Of a stretch of DNA of 64,000 bases, positions 17,162 to 27,021 are shown piece by piece. A program made the translations under genes and the position numbers. Below the pieces are notes generated by a model, which made no database searches, had not been told where the DNA came from, and worked only from the letters and a program-made list of their open reading frames with translations. Each line of letters begins with the position of its first letter. Position 1 is the stretch's first letter. Origin of the DNA: Candidatus Pantoea deserta (GTDB taxonomy: Bacteria > Pseudomonadota > Gammaproteobacteria > Enterobacterales > Enterobacteriaceae); NCBI RefSeq assembly GCF_003813865.1, contig NZ_RMVG01000007.1, positions 157,700-221,699 on the forward strand. The letters are read 5' to 3'.

Positions 17162-19720
17162 TTGTACCTCTACATTGAGACATTGAAACAGAGACTGGAT
17201 GCCATTAATCAGCTGCGCGTCGATCGCGCGCTGGCTGCGATGGGCACTGCTTTCCAGCACGTATACAGTCTGCTGCCAACCTTACTACATTATCATCACC
17301 CGCTGATGCCAGGTTACTTCGACGGTAACGTTCCTCGTGGCATCAGCTTCTTCACGCCTGAAGAAAATCAACTGGCGCTGATGCGCGAGCTTGCGGGCAG
17401 CCATGAGCTGACGCTGGACGTGTCGCGCACCGGCGAGATGCCGATTACGGGCATTTATTCCATGGGCAGCACCTCTTCGGTTGGACAGAACAGCGTCTCC
17501 GATCTGGATATCTGGGTCTGCCATCAGTCGTGGCTGGACAATGAAGAACGCCTCAATTTGCAGCGCAAGTGCACCCTGTTGCAGAAGTGGTGCCTGTCGA
17601 TGGGCGTCGAAGTCAGCTTTTTCCTGATTGATGAGAACCGCTTCCGTCACAACGAAAGCGGCAGCCTCGGCGCGGAAGACTGCGGCTCAACACAGCATAT
17701 TCTGCTGCTGGATGAGTTTTACCGCACCGCCGTGCGCATGGCCGGTAAACGTATTCTGTGGAATATGGTGCCGTGCGAGGAAGAGCATCACTATGACGAC
17801 TATGTGATGTCGCTTTACGCGCAGGGCGTGCTGACGCCGAATGAGTGGCTCGATCTCGGCGGCCTGGGCACCTTGTCGGCCGAAGAGTACTTCGGCGCAA
17901 GCCTGTGGCAGCTCTATAAAAGTATTGATTCGCCCTATAAAGCGGTGCTGAAAACCCTGCTTCTGGAAGCGTACAGCTGGGAATACCCCAATACGCAGCT
18001 GCTGGCGATGGATATCAAACAGCGCCTGCACGATGGCGAAATCGTCAGCTTCGGCCTCGATCCCTATTGCATGATGCTGGAACGCGTAACGCATTACCTG
18101 ACCAGCGTGGACGATCAGGCGCGTCTCGATCTGGTGCGTCGCTGTTTCTATCTGAAGGTGTGCGAGAAGCTGAGCGCCGACGACAACGGCAGCCGTTCGG
18201 GCTGGCGGCGCGAGATCCTGTCGCAGCTGGTCAGAGAGTGGGGCTGGGATGCTGAAAAACTGGCTATCCTCGATAACCGCAGCAACTGGAAAATCGAGCG
18301 CGTGCGCGAAGCGCACAACGAGCTGCTGGATGCGATGATGCAGAGTTATCGCAACCTGATCCGCTTTGCCCGCCGCAACAATTTAAGCGTCAGCGCGAGT
18401 CCGCAGGACATCGGCGTGCTGACGCGTAAACTGTACGCCGCTTTTGAAGCGCTGCCGGGCAAAGTAACCCTGGTCAATCCGCAGATCTCGCCCGATCTCT
18501 CTGAAGAGAACCTGACTTTTATTCACGTCCCGGCGGGACGCGCCAATCGCGCGGGCTGGTATCTTTACAACCAGTCGCCTGACATGAGCTCCATTATCAG
18601 TCATCAGCCGCTGGAGTATAACCGCTACCTGAACAAGCTGGTGGCCTGGGCATGGTTCAACGGCCTGCTGACCAGCAAAACGCGCCTGCATATCAAAGGT
18701 AATGAGATTTGCGATCTGGCGCGGTTGCAGGAGCTGGTCAATGACGTTTCATCGCATTTTCCGCTGCGTCTGCCGGCGCCTACGCCAAAGGCGCTCTATA
18801 GCCCGTGCGAAATCCGCCATCTGGCGATCATCGTCAATCTTGAGCACGATCCTACCTCAGCGTTCCGCAATCAGGTGGTGCATTTCGATTTCCGCAAGCT
18901 CGACGTCTTTAGCTTCGGTCAGCAGCAGCAGTGCCTGATTGGCAGCATCGATCTGCTCTACCGCAACTCGTGGAATGAGGTGCGTACGCTGCACTTCAAC
19001 GGCGAGCAGGCGATGATTGAAGCGCTGAAAACGATTCTGGGCAAAATGCATCAGGACGCCGCGCCGCCGGATACGGTCGAAGTGTTCTGCTATAGCCATC
19101 ATCTGCGCGGGCTGATTCGCACCCGCGTACAGCAGCTGGTTTCCGAGTGCATTGAGCTGCGTCTCTCCAGCACGCGTCAGGAGCCGGGTCGCTTTAAGGC
19201 GCTGCGCATGGCGGGGCAGACGTGGGGCCTGTTCTTTGAACGCATGAGCGTATCGGTGCAGAAGCTGGAAAACGCCGTTGAGTTTTACGGCGCGATTTCC
19301 AACAACAAACTGCACGGCCTGTCGATTAAAGTCGAGTCGAACCAGACGCCGCTGCCGCCGGTGGTAAACGGCTACGCCAGCGAAGGGATTATTCAGTTCT
19401 TCTTTGAAGACACTACCGATGAGCAGGGTTTCAATATCTATATTCTGGATGAAACCAATCGCGTCGAGGTCTATCACCACTGCGAAGGCAGCAAAGAGGA
19501 GCTGGTGCGCGACGTCAGCCGTTTTTACTCCTCTTCGCACGATCGTTTTACCTACGGCTCTAGCTTTATCAACTTCAATCTGCCGCAGTTTTACCAGATC
19601 GTGAATACGGGCGATCGCTTCCAGGTGATTCCGTTCCGCAGCCAGACGCTGACCCAGCTCTGCGCGACCCAGTCCGACAATGACCACGGCAACTATCAGC
19701 CGCGCTATCAGGTTCACTGA
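17162..19720 (+). CDS. cyaA: Class I adenylate cyclase CyaA
   Basis: It makes cAMP from ATP and supplies the CRP co-activator. The 852-residue protein has the N-terminal catalytic half ([20 protein letters not shown], with the two aspartates of the nucleotidyltransferase-like motif, about residues 102-121) and a C-terminal regulatory half that responds to the PTS. The start is TTG at 17162, giving [21 protein letters not shown] as in E. coli, where a UUG start limits expression. A longer frame from 16919 is not supported. Confidence 0.96.
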   Translation: MYLYIETLKQRLDAINQLRVDRALAAMGTAFQHVYSLLPTLLHYHHPLMPGYFDGNVPRGISFFTPEENQLALMRELAGSHELTLDVSRTGEMPITGIYSMGSTSSVGQNSVSDLDIWVCHQSWLDNEERLNLQRKCTLLQKWCLSMGVEVSFFLIDENRFRHNESGSLGAEDCGSTQHILLLDEFYRTAVRMAGKRILWNMVPCEEEHHYDDYVMSLYAQGVLTPNEWLDLGGLGTLSAEEYFGASLWQLYKSIDSPYKAVLKTLLLEAYSWEYPNTQLLAMDIKQRLHDGEIVSFGLDPYCMMLERVTHYLTSVDDQARLDLVRRCFYLKVCEKLSADDNGSRSGWRREILSQLVREWGWDAEKLAILDNRSNWKIERVREAHNELLDAMMQSYRNLIRFARRNNLSVSASPQDIGVLTRKLYAAFEALPGKVTLVNPQISPDLSEENLTFIHVPAGRANRAGWYLYNQSPDMSSIISHQPLEYNRYLNKLVAWAWFNGLLTSKTRLHIKGNEICDLARLQELVNDVSSHFPLRLPAPTPKALYSPCEIRHLAIIVNLEHDPTSAFRNQVVHFDFRKLDVFSFGQQQQCLIGSIDLLYRNSWNEVRTLHFNGEQAMIEALKTILGKMHQDAAPPDTVEVFCYSHHLRGLIRTRVQQLVSECIELRLSSTRQEPGRFKALRMAGQTWGLFFERMSVSVQKLENAVEFYGAISNNKLHGLSIKVESNQTPLPPVVNGYASEGIIQFFFEDTTDEQGFNIYILDETNRVEVYHHCEGSKEELVRDVSRFYSSSHDRFTYGSSFINFNLPQFYQIVNTGDRFQVIPFRSQTLTQLCATQSDNDHGNYQPRYQVH

Positions 19721-19851
19721 CGCCGCGCTTGCCGCGCGGCCCTTTACTCAGAACGTCACCGCGCGCACGTGAATTGCGGGGATTTCCTGTTGCTTTTCCA
19801 ACTTCACCTGCGATGATAAGCAACCAGGTTAAGGACAGAAGAGCAGAACAG

Positions 19852-20070
19852 ATGAAGAGAGTAATAAGCCTGTTGGCAATGGCGCTGGCGCTGACAAGCC
19901 TGGCAGGCTGTGGACTGAAAGGACCGCTTTACTTCCCGCCCGTCGACCAGCCAAAAACACAAAATCCTCAGCAAGCGGAGCAGCAGAAACAGCAGCAGCA
20001 ACAGCGTGCCGCGCAGGCAGACACGAGTGGACTGGTGAGCGGCGGCAACGCCAGCATGTCAGCAGACTAA
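19852..20070 (+). CDS. lptM: LPS-assembly lipoprotein LptM (YifL)
   Basis: This small outer-membrane lipoprotein assists oxidative maturation of the LptD/LptE translocon. The 72-residue precursor has a basic start, a hydrophobic core and a lipobox LAGC (cysteine at about residue 20), followed by the family signature [12 protein letters not shown]. The tail is low-complexity and rich in glutamine ([13 protein letters not shown]). ATG at 19852 is chosen because it leaves a normal lipoprotein signal; the frame opens further upstream. It precedes dapF by 29 nt, as in E. coli. Confidence 0.94.
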   Translation: MKRVISLLAMALALTSLAGCGLKGPLYFPPVDQPKTQNPQQAEQQKQQQQQRAAQADTSGLVSGGNASMSAD

Positions 20071-20099
20071 TTGTAATGGCGCACCCGGCGGAGCAAAAA

Positions 20100-20924
20100 A
20101 TGCAGTTCTCCAAAATGCACGGCCTCGGCAACGATTTCATGGTTGTGGACGCCGTAACGCAAAACGTCTTTTTCTCGCCGGAGCTGATTCGCCGGCTGGC
20201 GGATCGCCATCTGGGGATCGGTTTCGATCAGCTGTTGATCGTTGAGCCGCCTTACGATCCCGATCTCGACTTTCACTACCGCATCTTCAATGCCGACGGC
20301 AGTGAGGTCGCCCAGTGCGGCAACGGCGCGCGCTGTTTCGCCCGCTTTGTCCGGCTGAAAGGCCTGACGAACAAGAGCGAAATTCGCGTTAGTACGCAAA
20401 CAGGCCGCATGGTGCTGAGCGTGACGCCGGACGAGCTGGTGCGCGTCAATATGGGCGAACCTGATTTCGAACCGCAGCAGGTGCCGTTCCGCGCGAACAA
20501 AGCGGAAAATCTCTATTTGCTGCGCGTTGCTGAGCAAACGGTCATGTTCGGCGCGGTATCCATGGGCAACCCGCACTGCGTGATCCAGGTCGATAGCGTT
20601 CAAACCGCGGCGGTCGAGACTCTGGGTCCGGTGCTGGAAAGTCACGAGCGTTTTCCTGAGCGCGTTAACGTGGGCTTCATGGAAGTGGTGTCGCCAGAGC
20701 ATATCCGCCTGCGCGTCTACGAGCGCGGCGCGGGAGAAACCCAGGCGTGCGGCAGCGGAGCCTGCGCGGCGGTTGCCTGCGGCGTTCAGCAGGGCATTTT
20801 GTCGCCGAAAGTGCGCGTCGATCTGCCGGGCGGAACCTTGCATATCGCCTGGAAAGGCGCGGGACAGCCGCTGTTTATGACCGGTCCCGCGACACATGTC
20901 TACGATGGGTTTATTCATCTATGA
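20100..20924 (+). CDS. dapF: Diaminopimelate epimerase DapF
   Basis: It interconverts LL- and meso-diaminopimelate for lysine and peptidoglycan synthesis without a cofactor. The 274-residue protein has both catalytic cysteines, in QCGNGARCF (about residue 73) and [11 protein letters not shown] (about 217). It begins [13 protein letters not shown] at 20100; the upstream ATG at 20076 is not conserved. The stop overlaps the yigA start (ATGA). Confidence 0.97.
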   Translation: MQFSKMHGLGNDFMVVDAVTQNVFFSPELIRRLADRHLGIGFDQLLIVEPPYDPDLDFHYRIFNADGSEVAQCGNGARCFARFVRLKGLTNKSEIRVSTQTGRMVLSVTPDELVRVNMGEPDFEPQQVPFRANKAENLYLLRVAEQTVMFGAVSMGNPHCVIQVDSVQTAAVETLGPVLESHERFPERVNVGFMEVVSPEHIRLRVYERGAGETQACGSGACAAVACGVQQGILSPKVRVDLPGGTLHIAWKGAGQPLFMTGPATHVYDGFIHL

Positions 20925-21625
20925 AAAATATCGAAGAGCAGGCTGACAATACGCTCCTGCTGGACGATCAGGCTGTTACCGATTATCTGCGACAAAATCC
21001 TGACTTTTTTATTCGTAACGCCCGTCAGGTTGAGCAGATGAGCGTGCCCCACCCGGTACGCGGCAGCGTATCGCTGGTCGAGTGGCATATGGCGCGCCAG
21101 CGCAATCATATTCAGCGGCTTGAAGAAGAGATTACGCTGCTGATGGAGCAGGCCAGCGCCAACCATGAGCTGTTCGATCGCCTGCTGGCGCTTCAGGGAC
21201 ACCTGGCGGCGGCCGGTTCGCTTCAGGATATGCTTAATCGTCTGCACCGCTGGGCGCGCGATCTGGGACTAGCGGGCGCGAACCTGCGCCTGTTCGCCGA
21301 TCAATGGCGACTGGGCGCGCCGTCGGAGTTTGTCCAGCTTGGGCTGTCGCGTCAGGCGTTCGAGCCGCTACGCATTCAGCGTTTTGGTCAGCAACACCAT
21401 TTTCTTGGCAGTCTGAACGGTCCGGAGCTGCTGCTGCTGCTGCCGCAGGCGAAGGCGATTGGCTCGGTGGCGATGTCGCTGATGGGCGAGCGCGGCGAAC
21501 TGGGCGTGCTCATCTTCAGCAGCCGCGACAGTCAACACTATCAGGCGGGCATGGGCACACTGCTGTTGCAGCACCTGGCGCAGATGATGCCTCAGCTGCT
21601 GTCACGCTGGGTAGAACGTGCATGA
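20921..21625 (+). CDS. yigA: DUF484 family protein YigA
   Basis: This 234-residue cytoplasmic protein has a GAF-like fold (DUF484). The function is unknown. It lies between dapF and xerC in most gamma-proteobacteria. Conserved segments are [22 protein letters not shown] and [14 protein letters not shown] near residues 25-65, a short helical linker, and QPFEPLRI-like and [10 protein letters not shown] stretches in the second half. It is translationally coupled to dapF (ATGA) and to xerC. Confidence 0.93.
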   Translation: MKNIEEQADNTLLLDDQAVTDYLRQNPDFFIRNARQVEQMSVPHPVRGSVSLVEWHMARQRNHIQRLEEEITLLMEQASANHELFDRLLALQGHLAAAGSLQDMLNRLHRWARDLGLAGANLRLFADQWRLGAPSEFVQLGLSRQAFEPLRIQRFGQQHHFLGSLNGPELLLLLPQAKAIGSVAMSLMGERGELGVLIFSSRDSQHYQAGMGTLLLQHLAQMMPQLLSRWVERA

Positions 21626-22524
21626 GCGCGCTTCAGGACGCCGTCGATGCCTTCCTGCGCTACCTCAAGGTCGAGCGCCAGCTCAGTCCGCTGACGCAGG
21701 AGAACTATGCGCGCCAGCTTGCCGCGCTGACCAGCATGGCGGAAGAGATGAAGCTAAACAGCTGGGCGACGCTGGAGCCTGCGCAGGTGCGCAGCATGGC
21801 GTCGCGCAGCCGCCGCGCCGGATTAGGCGCCAGCAGTCTCGCGCTGCGGCTTTCGGCGCTGCGTAGTTTTCTCGACTGGCAGGTCAGCCAGGGGAAATTG
21901 TCCGCCAACCCTGCAAAAGGGATCACCACGCCGCGCAACGCGCGTCATCTGCCGAAAAACATCGACGTCGATGAAGTCAATCAGCTGCTGGAGATCGACC
22001 TGAACGATCCGCTGGCGGTGCGTGACCGCGCCATGCTGGAGGTGATGTACGGCGGCGGGCTGCGCCTGTCAGAGCTGGTTAATATGGACTGTCGCCATGT
22101 CGATCTTGAGGCGGGCGAAGTCTGGGTGGTGGGGAAAGGCAGCAAAGAGCGCCGCGTGCCGATTGGCCGTACCGCCGTCACCTGGCTGGAACAGTGGCTG
22201 CCGCTGCGCGCCGGGTTTGGCGGCGAGGATGACGCGCTGTTTCTCTCCAGCCGCGGACGCCGCATTTCGGCGCGCAACGTGCAAAAGCGCTTTGCCGAAT
22301 GGGGCGTAAAACAGGGCGTCGCCAGCCATATTCATCCGCACAAGCTGCGTCACTCCTTTGCTACGCATCTGCTGGAGTCGAGCGGCGATCTGCGCGCGGT
22401 GCAGGAGCTGCTGGGGCACGCCAACCTCTCTACCACGCAAATCTATACCCATCTCGATTTCCAGCACCTGGCGACGGTGTATGATGCTGCGCATCCCCGC
22501 GCCAAACGAGGAAAGAACGAATGA
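21622..22524 (+). CDS. xerC: Tyrosine recombinase XerC
   Basis: With XerD it resolves chromosome dimers at dif during division, activated by FtsK. The 300-residue protein has the N-terminal SAM-like domain and the catalytic residues of the family: Arg in [10 protein letters not shown], Lys in [12 protein letters not shown], His-x-x-Arg in [14 protein letters not shown], His in [15 protein letters not shown] and the Tyr nucleophile at IYTHLDF. It overlaps yigA and yigB by 4 nt. Confidence 0.97.
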   Translation: MSALQDAVDAFLRYLKVERQLSPLTQENYARQLAALTSMAEEMKLNSWATLEPAQVRSMASRSRRAGLGASSLALRLSALRSFLDWQVSQGKLSANPAKGITTPRNARHLPKNIDVDEVNQLLEIDLNDPLAVRDRAMLEVMYGGGLRLSELVNMDCRHVDLEAGEVWVVGKGSKERRVPIGRTAVTWLEQWLPLRAGFGGEDDALFLSSRGRRISARNVQKRFAEWGVKQGVASHIHPHKLRHSFATHLLESSGDLRAVQELLGHANLSTTQIYTHLDFQHLATVYDAAHPRAKRGKNE

Positions 22525-23237
22525 AGTTTTACCGTCCGTTACGCGCCATCAAGGCGATGACCTTCGACCTCGACGATACGCTCTACGACAACTATCCGGT
22601 GATCCGCAAAACCACCGCCGAGTCGCATGCGGCCTTGCAGGCCTATCATCCGTCGCTGCGCGAGTTTACGCCGCTCGACTATCAGGCGTTGCGCGACGAG
22701 CTGCTGGCGCGCGAGCCGGATATTTATCACGACGTGTCGGAGTGGCGTCGCCGCTCCGTAGAGCTGGCGTTGCTTAACGCCGGGCTGTCGATCGAAGAGG
22801 CCAGCGCAGGCGCAGAGCAGATCATGAATGTGTTTCATCACTGGCGCAGCCAGGTGGAGATGCCGGAAGAGACGCATCAGACGCTGAAGGCGCTGGGAGA
22901 AAAGATTCCGCTGGTGGCGATCACTAACGGCAATGCGCGGCCGGAGCAGCTCGGCATCGCCGACTATTTTCAGTTCGCGCTGCGTGCCGGGCCGGACGGC
23001 CGCGCCAAGCCTTATCAGGATATGTATCATCTCGCCGCCGAGCGGCTCGGTATTGCGCCTGAGCATATCCTGCACGTTGGCGATGATCTGACCACCGACG
23101 TGGCCGGGGCGCTGCGCTGCGGCATGCAGGCCTGCTGGATCAACCTGCGCCACGGTAACCTGATGCAGATAGCCGATGCGCGTCTGCTGCCCCACGTTGA
23201 AATTTCGCGATTGGCATCCCTGACCTCACTGTTATAA
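22521..23237 (+). CDS. yigB: HAD-superfamily phosphatase YigB
   Basis: This 238-residue HAD phosphatase acts in E. coli on riboflavin-pathway intermediates (5-amino-6-(5-phosphoribitylamino)uracil) and FMN. Motif I is [10 protein letters not shown] (about residues 16-25), motif II is AITNGNA, motif III has the lysine in [10 protein letters not shown], and motif IV is [13 protein letters not shown]. It is the last gene of the lptM-dapF-yigA-xerC-yigB run; the uvrD promoter begins inside its 3' end. Confidence 0.95.
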   Translation: MKFYRPLRAIKAMTFDLDDTLYDNYPVIRKTTAESHAALQAYHPSLREFTPLDYQALRDELLAREPDIYHDVSEWRRRSVELALLNAGLSIEEASAGAEQIMNVFHHWRSQVEMPEETHQTLKALGEKIPLVAITNGNARPEQLGIADYFQFALRAGPDGRAKPYQDMYHLAAERLGIAPEHILHVGDDLTTDVAGALRCGMQACWINLRHGNLMQIADARLLPHVEISRLASLTSLL

Positions 23238-23256
23238 TGGCTGTGGATTTATCCAG
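23211..23256 (+). promoter_or_regulatory. uvrD promoter and LexA box
   Basis: The -35 TTGGCA (23211-23216), 16-bp spacer and -10 TATAAT (23233-23238) are followed at once by CTGTGGATTTATCCAG (23241-23256), a CTG-N10-CAG SOS box over the start of transcription. Confidence 0.85.
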
Positions 23257-23261
23257 TCGTG

Positions 23262-23320
23262 CCCTGAATCATGCGCCTCACTGCAAGCCGAATGATTCAG
23301 GGTTCGCTTTTTGTTTTTCT
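23262..23320 (+). terminator. Attenuator-like hairpin in the uvrD leader
   Basis: An 11-bp perfect stem CCCTGAATCAT (23262-23272) / ATGATTCAGGG (23292-23302) is followed by a T-rich tract (TTTTTGTTTTTC), all between the promoter and the uvrD start. Attenuation of uvrD has been described in E. coli. Confidence 0.75.
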
Positions 23321-23336
23321 TTAGTGAACGGTGCTT

Positions 23337-25499
23337 ATGGACGTTTCTGATCTGCTCGACGGTTTGAATGACAAACAGCGCGAGGCCGTAGCGGCTCCGC
23401 GCAGCAACCTGCTGGTGCTGGCAGGCGCGGGCAGCGGAAAAACACGCGTGCTGGTGCACCGTATCGCCTGGCTGCTGTCGGTAGAGAACTGCTCGCCCTA
23501 TTCGATTATGGCGGTGACCTTTACCAACAAAGCGGCGGCGGAGATGCGCCATCGTATAGAGCAGCTGATCGGCACCAGCCAGGGCGGCATGTGGATCGGC
23601 ACCTTCCACGGCCTCGCGCATCGTCTGCTGCGTGCGCACCACCTGGATGCGGGCCTGCCGCAGGATTTCCAGATCCTCGACAGCGAAGATCAGCTGCGCC
23701 TGCTGAAGCGTCTGATCAAGGCGATGAATCTTGATGAGAAGCAGTGGCCGGCGCGTCAGGGCATGTGGTACATCAACGGCAAAAAAGATGAAGGGCTGCG
23801 CCCGAAACATATCGAAAGCTACGGCAATCCCGTCGAACAGACCTGGCTGCGCATCTATCAGGCCTATCAGGAGGCCTGCGATCGCGCGGGACTGGTGGAT
23901 TTCGCCGAGCTGCTGCTGCGCGCCCATGAGCTGTGGCTGCATAAGCCGCATATTCTCAATCACTATCGCGAGCGCTTCAGCAATATCCTGGTGGATGAGT
24001 TCCAGGATACCAACAATATTCAGTACGCCTGGATCCGCATGCTGGCGGGAGACAGCGGGCGCGTCATTATCGTCGGCGATGACGATCAGTCGATCTACGG
24101 CTGGCGCGGCGCGCAGGTCGAGAATATTCAGCGCTTTTTACAGGATTTCCCGGCGGCGGAAACCATTCGCCTTGAGCAGAACTATCGCTCTACCAATAAC
24201 ATTTTGAAGTCGGCCAACGCCCTGATCGCCAATAACAATGGCCGTCTCGGTAAAGAGCTGTGGACCGACGGCACCGACGGCGATCCTATCTCGATCTACT
24301 GCGCGTTTAACGAACTGGATGAAGCGCGCTTCGTCGTGAACCGTATTAAAAGCTGGCATGAGAACGGCAACGCCTTGCAGGACTGCGCCATTCTTTACCG
24401 CAGCAACGCCCAGTCGCGCGTGCTGGAAGAGGCGCTGCTGCAAAGCAGCATGCCGTACCGCATTTATGGCGGTATGCGCTTCTTCGAGCGTCAGGAAATT
24501 AAAGACGCGCTTGCCTATTTACGTCTGATTGCCAACCGCAACGACGATGCCGCCTTTGAGCGCGTGGTGAATACGCCGACGCGCGGCGTGGGTGACCGCA
24601 CGCTGGACGTGGTGCGCCAGACCGCGCGCGAACGTCAGATGACGCTGTGGCAGGCGACGCGCGAGCTGCTGCAAACCAAAGCGCTGGCGGGGCGCGCGGC
24701 GTCGGCGCTTCAGCGCTTCTGCGAGCTGGTCGATTCCCTGGCGAGCGAAACCGCCGAGATGCCGCTGCATGTGCAGACTGACCGCGTGATTAAAGACTCG
24801 GGTCTGTGGGTCATGTATGAGCAAGAGAAGGGCGAAAAAGGCCAGGCGCGTATCGAAAACCTTGAGGAGCTGGTAACGGCCACGCGCCAGTTCAGCTATC
24901 AGGATGAAGATGAAGACCTGATGCCGCTTCAGGCGTTTTTGTCGCACGCCGCGCTGGAAGCGGGCGAAGGTCAGGCCGATAAATGGCAGGATGCGGTGCA
25001 GCTGATGACGCTACACTCCGCCAAAGGCCTTGAGTTCAGCCAGGTCTTTATCGTCGGCATGGAAGAGGGCATGTTCCCAAGCCAGATGTCGATCGATGAA
25101 GGCGGGCGTCTGGAAGAGGAGCGTCGTCTGGCCTATGTCGGCGTGACGCGCGCCATGCTGAAGCTGACGCTGACCTATGCGGAATCACGTCGGCTCTACG
25201 GCAAAGAAGTCTATCACCGGCCGTCGCGCTTTATCGGCGAGCTGCCGGAAGAGTGCATTGAAGAGGTGCGTCTGCGCGCCAGCGTCACTCGTCCTGTCAG
25301 CCATCAGCGTATGGGCACGCCGGTCACGAAAAGCGACAGCGGCTTTACCCTCGGCCAGCGCGTGAAGCACGCCAAATTCGGCGAAGGCACCATCATTAAC
25401 CTGGAAGGCAGCGGTGAACACAGCCGCGTTCAGGTGGCGTTTCAGGGGCAGGGCATCAAGTGGCTGGTGGCCGCTTATGCGAAGCTGGAAACTGCTTAG
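23337..25499 (+). CDS. uvrD: DNA helicase II UvrD
   Basis: This 3'-5' SF1A helicase acts in nucleotide excision repair and mismatch repair and removes RecA filaments. The 720-residue protein has Walker A AGAGSGKT (residues 29-36), motif Ia TFTNKAAAEM, motif II VDEFQDTN, motif III DDDQSIYGWRGA, motif IV LEQNYRST, motif V LMTLHSAKGLEF and motif VI RRLAYVGVTRA. A C-terminal Tudor-like domain (FGEGTIINLEGSG) follows. ATG at 23337 gives MDVSDLLDGLNDKQ, as in E. coli; a GTG two codons earlier is less likely. Confidence 0.98.
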   Translation: MDVSDLLDGLNDKQREAVAAPRSNLLVLAGAGSGKTRVLVHRIAWLLSVENCSPYSIMAVTFTNKAAAEMRHRIEQLIGTSQGGMWIGTFHGLAHRLLRAHHLDAGLPQDFQILDSEDQLRLLKRLIKAMNLDEKQWPARQGMWYINGKKDEGLRPKHIESYGNPVEQTWLRIYQAYQEACDRAGLVDFAELLLRAHELWLHKPHILNHYRERFSNILVDEFQDTNNIQYAWIRMLAGDSGRVIIVGDDDQSIYGWRGAQVENIQRFLQDFPAAETIRLEQNYRSTNNILKSANALIANNNGRLGKELWTDGTDGDPISIYCAFNELDEARFVVNRIKSWHENGNALQDCAILYRSNAQSRVLEEALLQSSMPYRIYGGMRFFERQEIKDALAYLRLIANRNDDAAFERVVNTPTRGVGDRTLDVVRQTARERQMTLWQATRELLQTKALAGRAASALQRFCELVDSLASETAEMPLHVQTDRVIKDSGLWVMYEQEKGEKGQARIENLEELVTATRQFSYQDEDEDLMPLQAFLSHAALEAGEGQADKWQDAVQLMTLHSAKGLEFSQVFIVGMEEGMFPSQMSIDEGGRLEEERRLAYVGVTRAMLKLTLTYAESRRLYGKEVYHRPSRFIGELPEECIEEVRLRASVTRPVSHQRMGTPVTKSDSGFTLGQRVKHAKFGEGTIINLEGSGEHSRVQVAFQGQGIKWLVAAYAKLETA

Positions 25500-25506
25500 T
25501 CACCGG

Positions 25507-25535
25507 TTGACGACTTTTTCGTCTCAGCGTAACAT
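25507..25535 (+). promoter_or_regulatory. corA promoter
   Basis: TTGACG (25507-25512) and TAACAT (25530-25535) are separated by 17 bp. Transcription would start near 25542 and give a corA leader of about 270 nt. Confidence 0.7.
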
Positions 25536-25561
25536 GCGCGCACTATTATCAAGAGAGGACA

Positions 25562-25645
25562 ATGCCTTGGATACGCCCAGTCGATGCTGGCTCAGTCACC
25601 TGGTTACCAGGAATAACATCTAAGGCTACCTCTTTAAGCTGGTAG
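25562..25645 (+). CDS. Candidate corA leader peptide (27 aa)
   Basis: A short frame with an AGAGAGGA ribosome site ends in TAG at 25645 and encodes MPWIRPVDAGSVTWLPGITS plus seven more residues. It begins about 20 nt after the predicted corA transcription start. It contains three prolines and three tryptophans and overlaps the leader hairpin at 25621-25650. Salmonella corA has a leader peptide, CorL, whose translation governs Rho-dependent termination. I cannot confirm that this peptide is its homologue. Confidence 0.5.
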   Translation: MPWIRPVDAGSVTWLPGITSKATSLSW

Positions 25646-25650
25646 CCTTA
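25621..25650 (+). promoter_or_regulatory. Stem-loop in the corA leader
   Basis: TAAGGCTACC (25621-25630) pairs perfectly with GGTAGCCTTA (25641-25650) around a 10-nt loop. No T run follows, so it is not a simple terminator. The last codons and stop of the candidate leader peptide lie inside it, so ribosomes translating that frame would melt it. Confidence 0.6.
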
Positions 25651-25811
25651 GCGGTTATCAGCGACCTCCCTTTTTATCCCGTCGCATGAGTCAGCACTGA
25701 TTCACCTTCTGAACGAGCGTTTCCGTATTCAGGCGTTTGCCGTGCCCGATCGGCATCTGTTCGATCGGCCAACGGCCTTGTCCCATTTAGTCTGCAATGG
25801 GGAGTATTGCT

Positions 25812-26765
25812 ATGCTGAGCGCATTTAAACTGGATCGCAGCCGCCTGACGCGTCTGGAACTGGAAGAGCAAACCGACAAACTGACCACGTCCGTCTGGGT
25901 CGATCTGATCGAGCCGGAAGAGGACGAGCGCGAGCGCGTGCAGAGCGAGCTGGGGCAGAGCCTTGCCACCCGGCCTGAACTGGAAGACATCGAAGCCTCG
26001 GCGCGTTTTTTTGAAGATGAAGACGGCCTGCACATTCACTCCTTCTTCTTTTATGAAGATGCCGAGGACCACGCGGGCAACTCCACCGTCGCCTTTACCA
26101 TTCGCGAAGGCCGCCTCTATACGCTGCGCGAGCGCGAGCTGCCGGCGTTTCGCCTTTACCGTATGCGCGCCCGCAATCAGACGCTGACCGACGGCAATGC
26201 CTTTGAGCTGCTGCTGGATCTGTTTGAGACCAAAATCGAGCAGCTGGCGGATGAAATTGAGAACATCTACAGCGCGCTGGAGAAGCTCAGCCGCGTGATT
26301 ATGGAAGGCCAGCAGGGTGAAGAGTATGACCAGGCGCTGTCGCGTCTCGCCGAGCTGGAGGATATTGGCTGGAAGGTGCGGCTGTGTCTGATGGATACCC
26401 AGCGCGCGCTCAACTTCCTGGTGCGCAAGGCGCGTCTGCCGAACAATCAGCTGGAGCAGGCGCGTGAAATCCTGCGCGACATTGAATCGCTGCTACCGCA
26501 TAACGAATCCCTGTTTCAGAAGGTGAACTTTTTGATGCAGGCAGCGATGGGTTTTATCAACATCGAGCAGAACCGTATTATCAAGATCTTCTCGGTGGTG
26601 TCGGTGGTGTTTCTGCCGCCCACGCTGGTGGCGTCCAGCTACGGTATGAACTTTGAGTTTATGCCAGAGCTGAAATGGAGCTTTGGCTATCCGGCGGCGA
26701 TTGGCCTGATGATCCTCGCGGGCCTGGCGCCTTACCTCTACTTTAAGCGCAAGAACTGGCTGTAA
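25812..26765 (+). CDS. corA: Magnesium/cobalt transporter CorA
   Basis: This pentameric inner-membrane Mg2+ channel has 317 residues. The large acidic cytoplasmic domain carries the conserved [19 protein letters not shown] and IHSFFF segments. Two C-terminal membrane helices follow with the YGMNFE selectivity motif (about residues 278-283) and end in the basic YFKRKNWL tail. The start [16 protein letters not shown] aligns with E. coli. Confidence 0.97.
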   Translation: MLSAFKLDRSRLTRLELEEQTDKLTTSVWVDLIEPEEDERERVQSELGQSLATRPELEDIEASARFFEDEDGLHIHSFFFYEDAEDHAGNSTVAFTIREGRLYTLRERELPAFRLYRMRARNQTLTDGNAFELLLDLFETKIEQLADEIENIYSALEKLSRVIMEGQQGEEYDQALSRLAELEDIGWKVRLCLMDTQRALNFLVRKARLPNNQLEQAREILRDIESLLPHNESLFQKVNFLMQAAMGFINIEQNRIIKIFSVVSVVFLPPTLVASSYGMNFEFMPELKWSFGYPAAIGLMILAGLAPYLYFKRKNWL

Positions 26766-26902
26766 CGTCTCAAACCGCGCGGCCTGAACTTACAGGCCGC
26801 AGAAACATTAACCAGCAAGTGGTCTGGTCCGAAGGGAAGCGGTCCGCGGCAAGGCCAAAAATGCCTGGAGCATGTTTCAACAACGTAAAGCGCTGGCCCG
26901 GA

Positions 26903-26928
26903 CGCACCTCAGAGATGAGGTGCGTTTT
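26903..26928 (+). terminator. Terminator between corA and rarD
   Basis: CGCACCTC (26903-26910) pairs with GAGGTGCG (26917-26924), followed by TTTTC. A second 8-bp stem without T run (GCGGCCTG / CAGGCCGC, 26779-26800) lies closer to the corA stop. No gene is seen in the 256-nt gap. Confidence 0.6.
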
Positions 26929-27021
26929 CGCGCGGGCCGAGCGAGCAGGGAAGCGTAAAGCAACTTTGCGAGTGGGACAGGCTCTTCGCTCAGACGTCTG
27001 ACTGACAGACGCTTTGTCACC

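Noticed and set aside
18857..19717. A 286-codon frame antisense to cyaA
   Set aside because: It is a shadow of the cyaA regulatory domain without any recognisable domain of its own.
25534..25623. An alternative 29-codon frame in the corA leader
   Set aside because: Its ATG lies within the predicted -10 element, so it would not be on the transcript. The frame at 25562 has a better ribosome site.
26819..27001. A 60-codon frame between corA and rarD
   Set aside because: It spans the terminator hairpin at 26903-26924, has no ribosome site and no known family.
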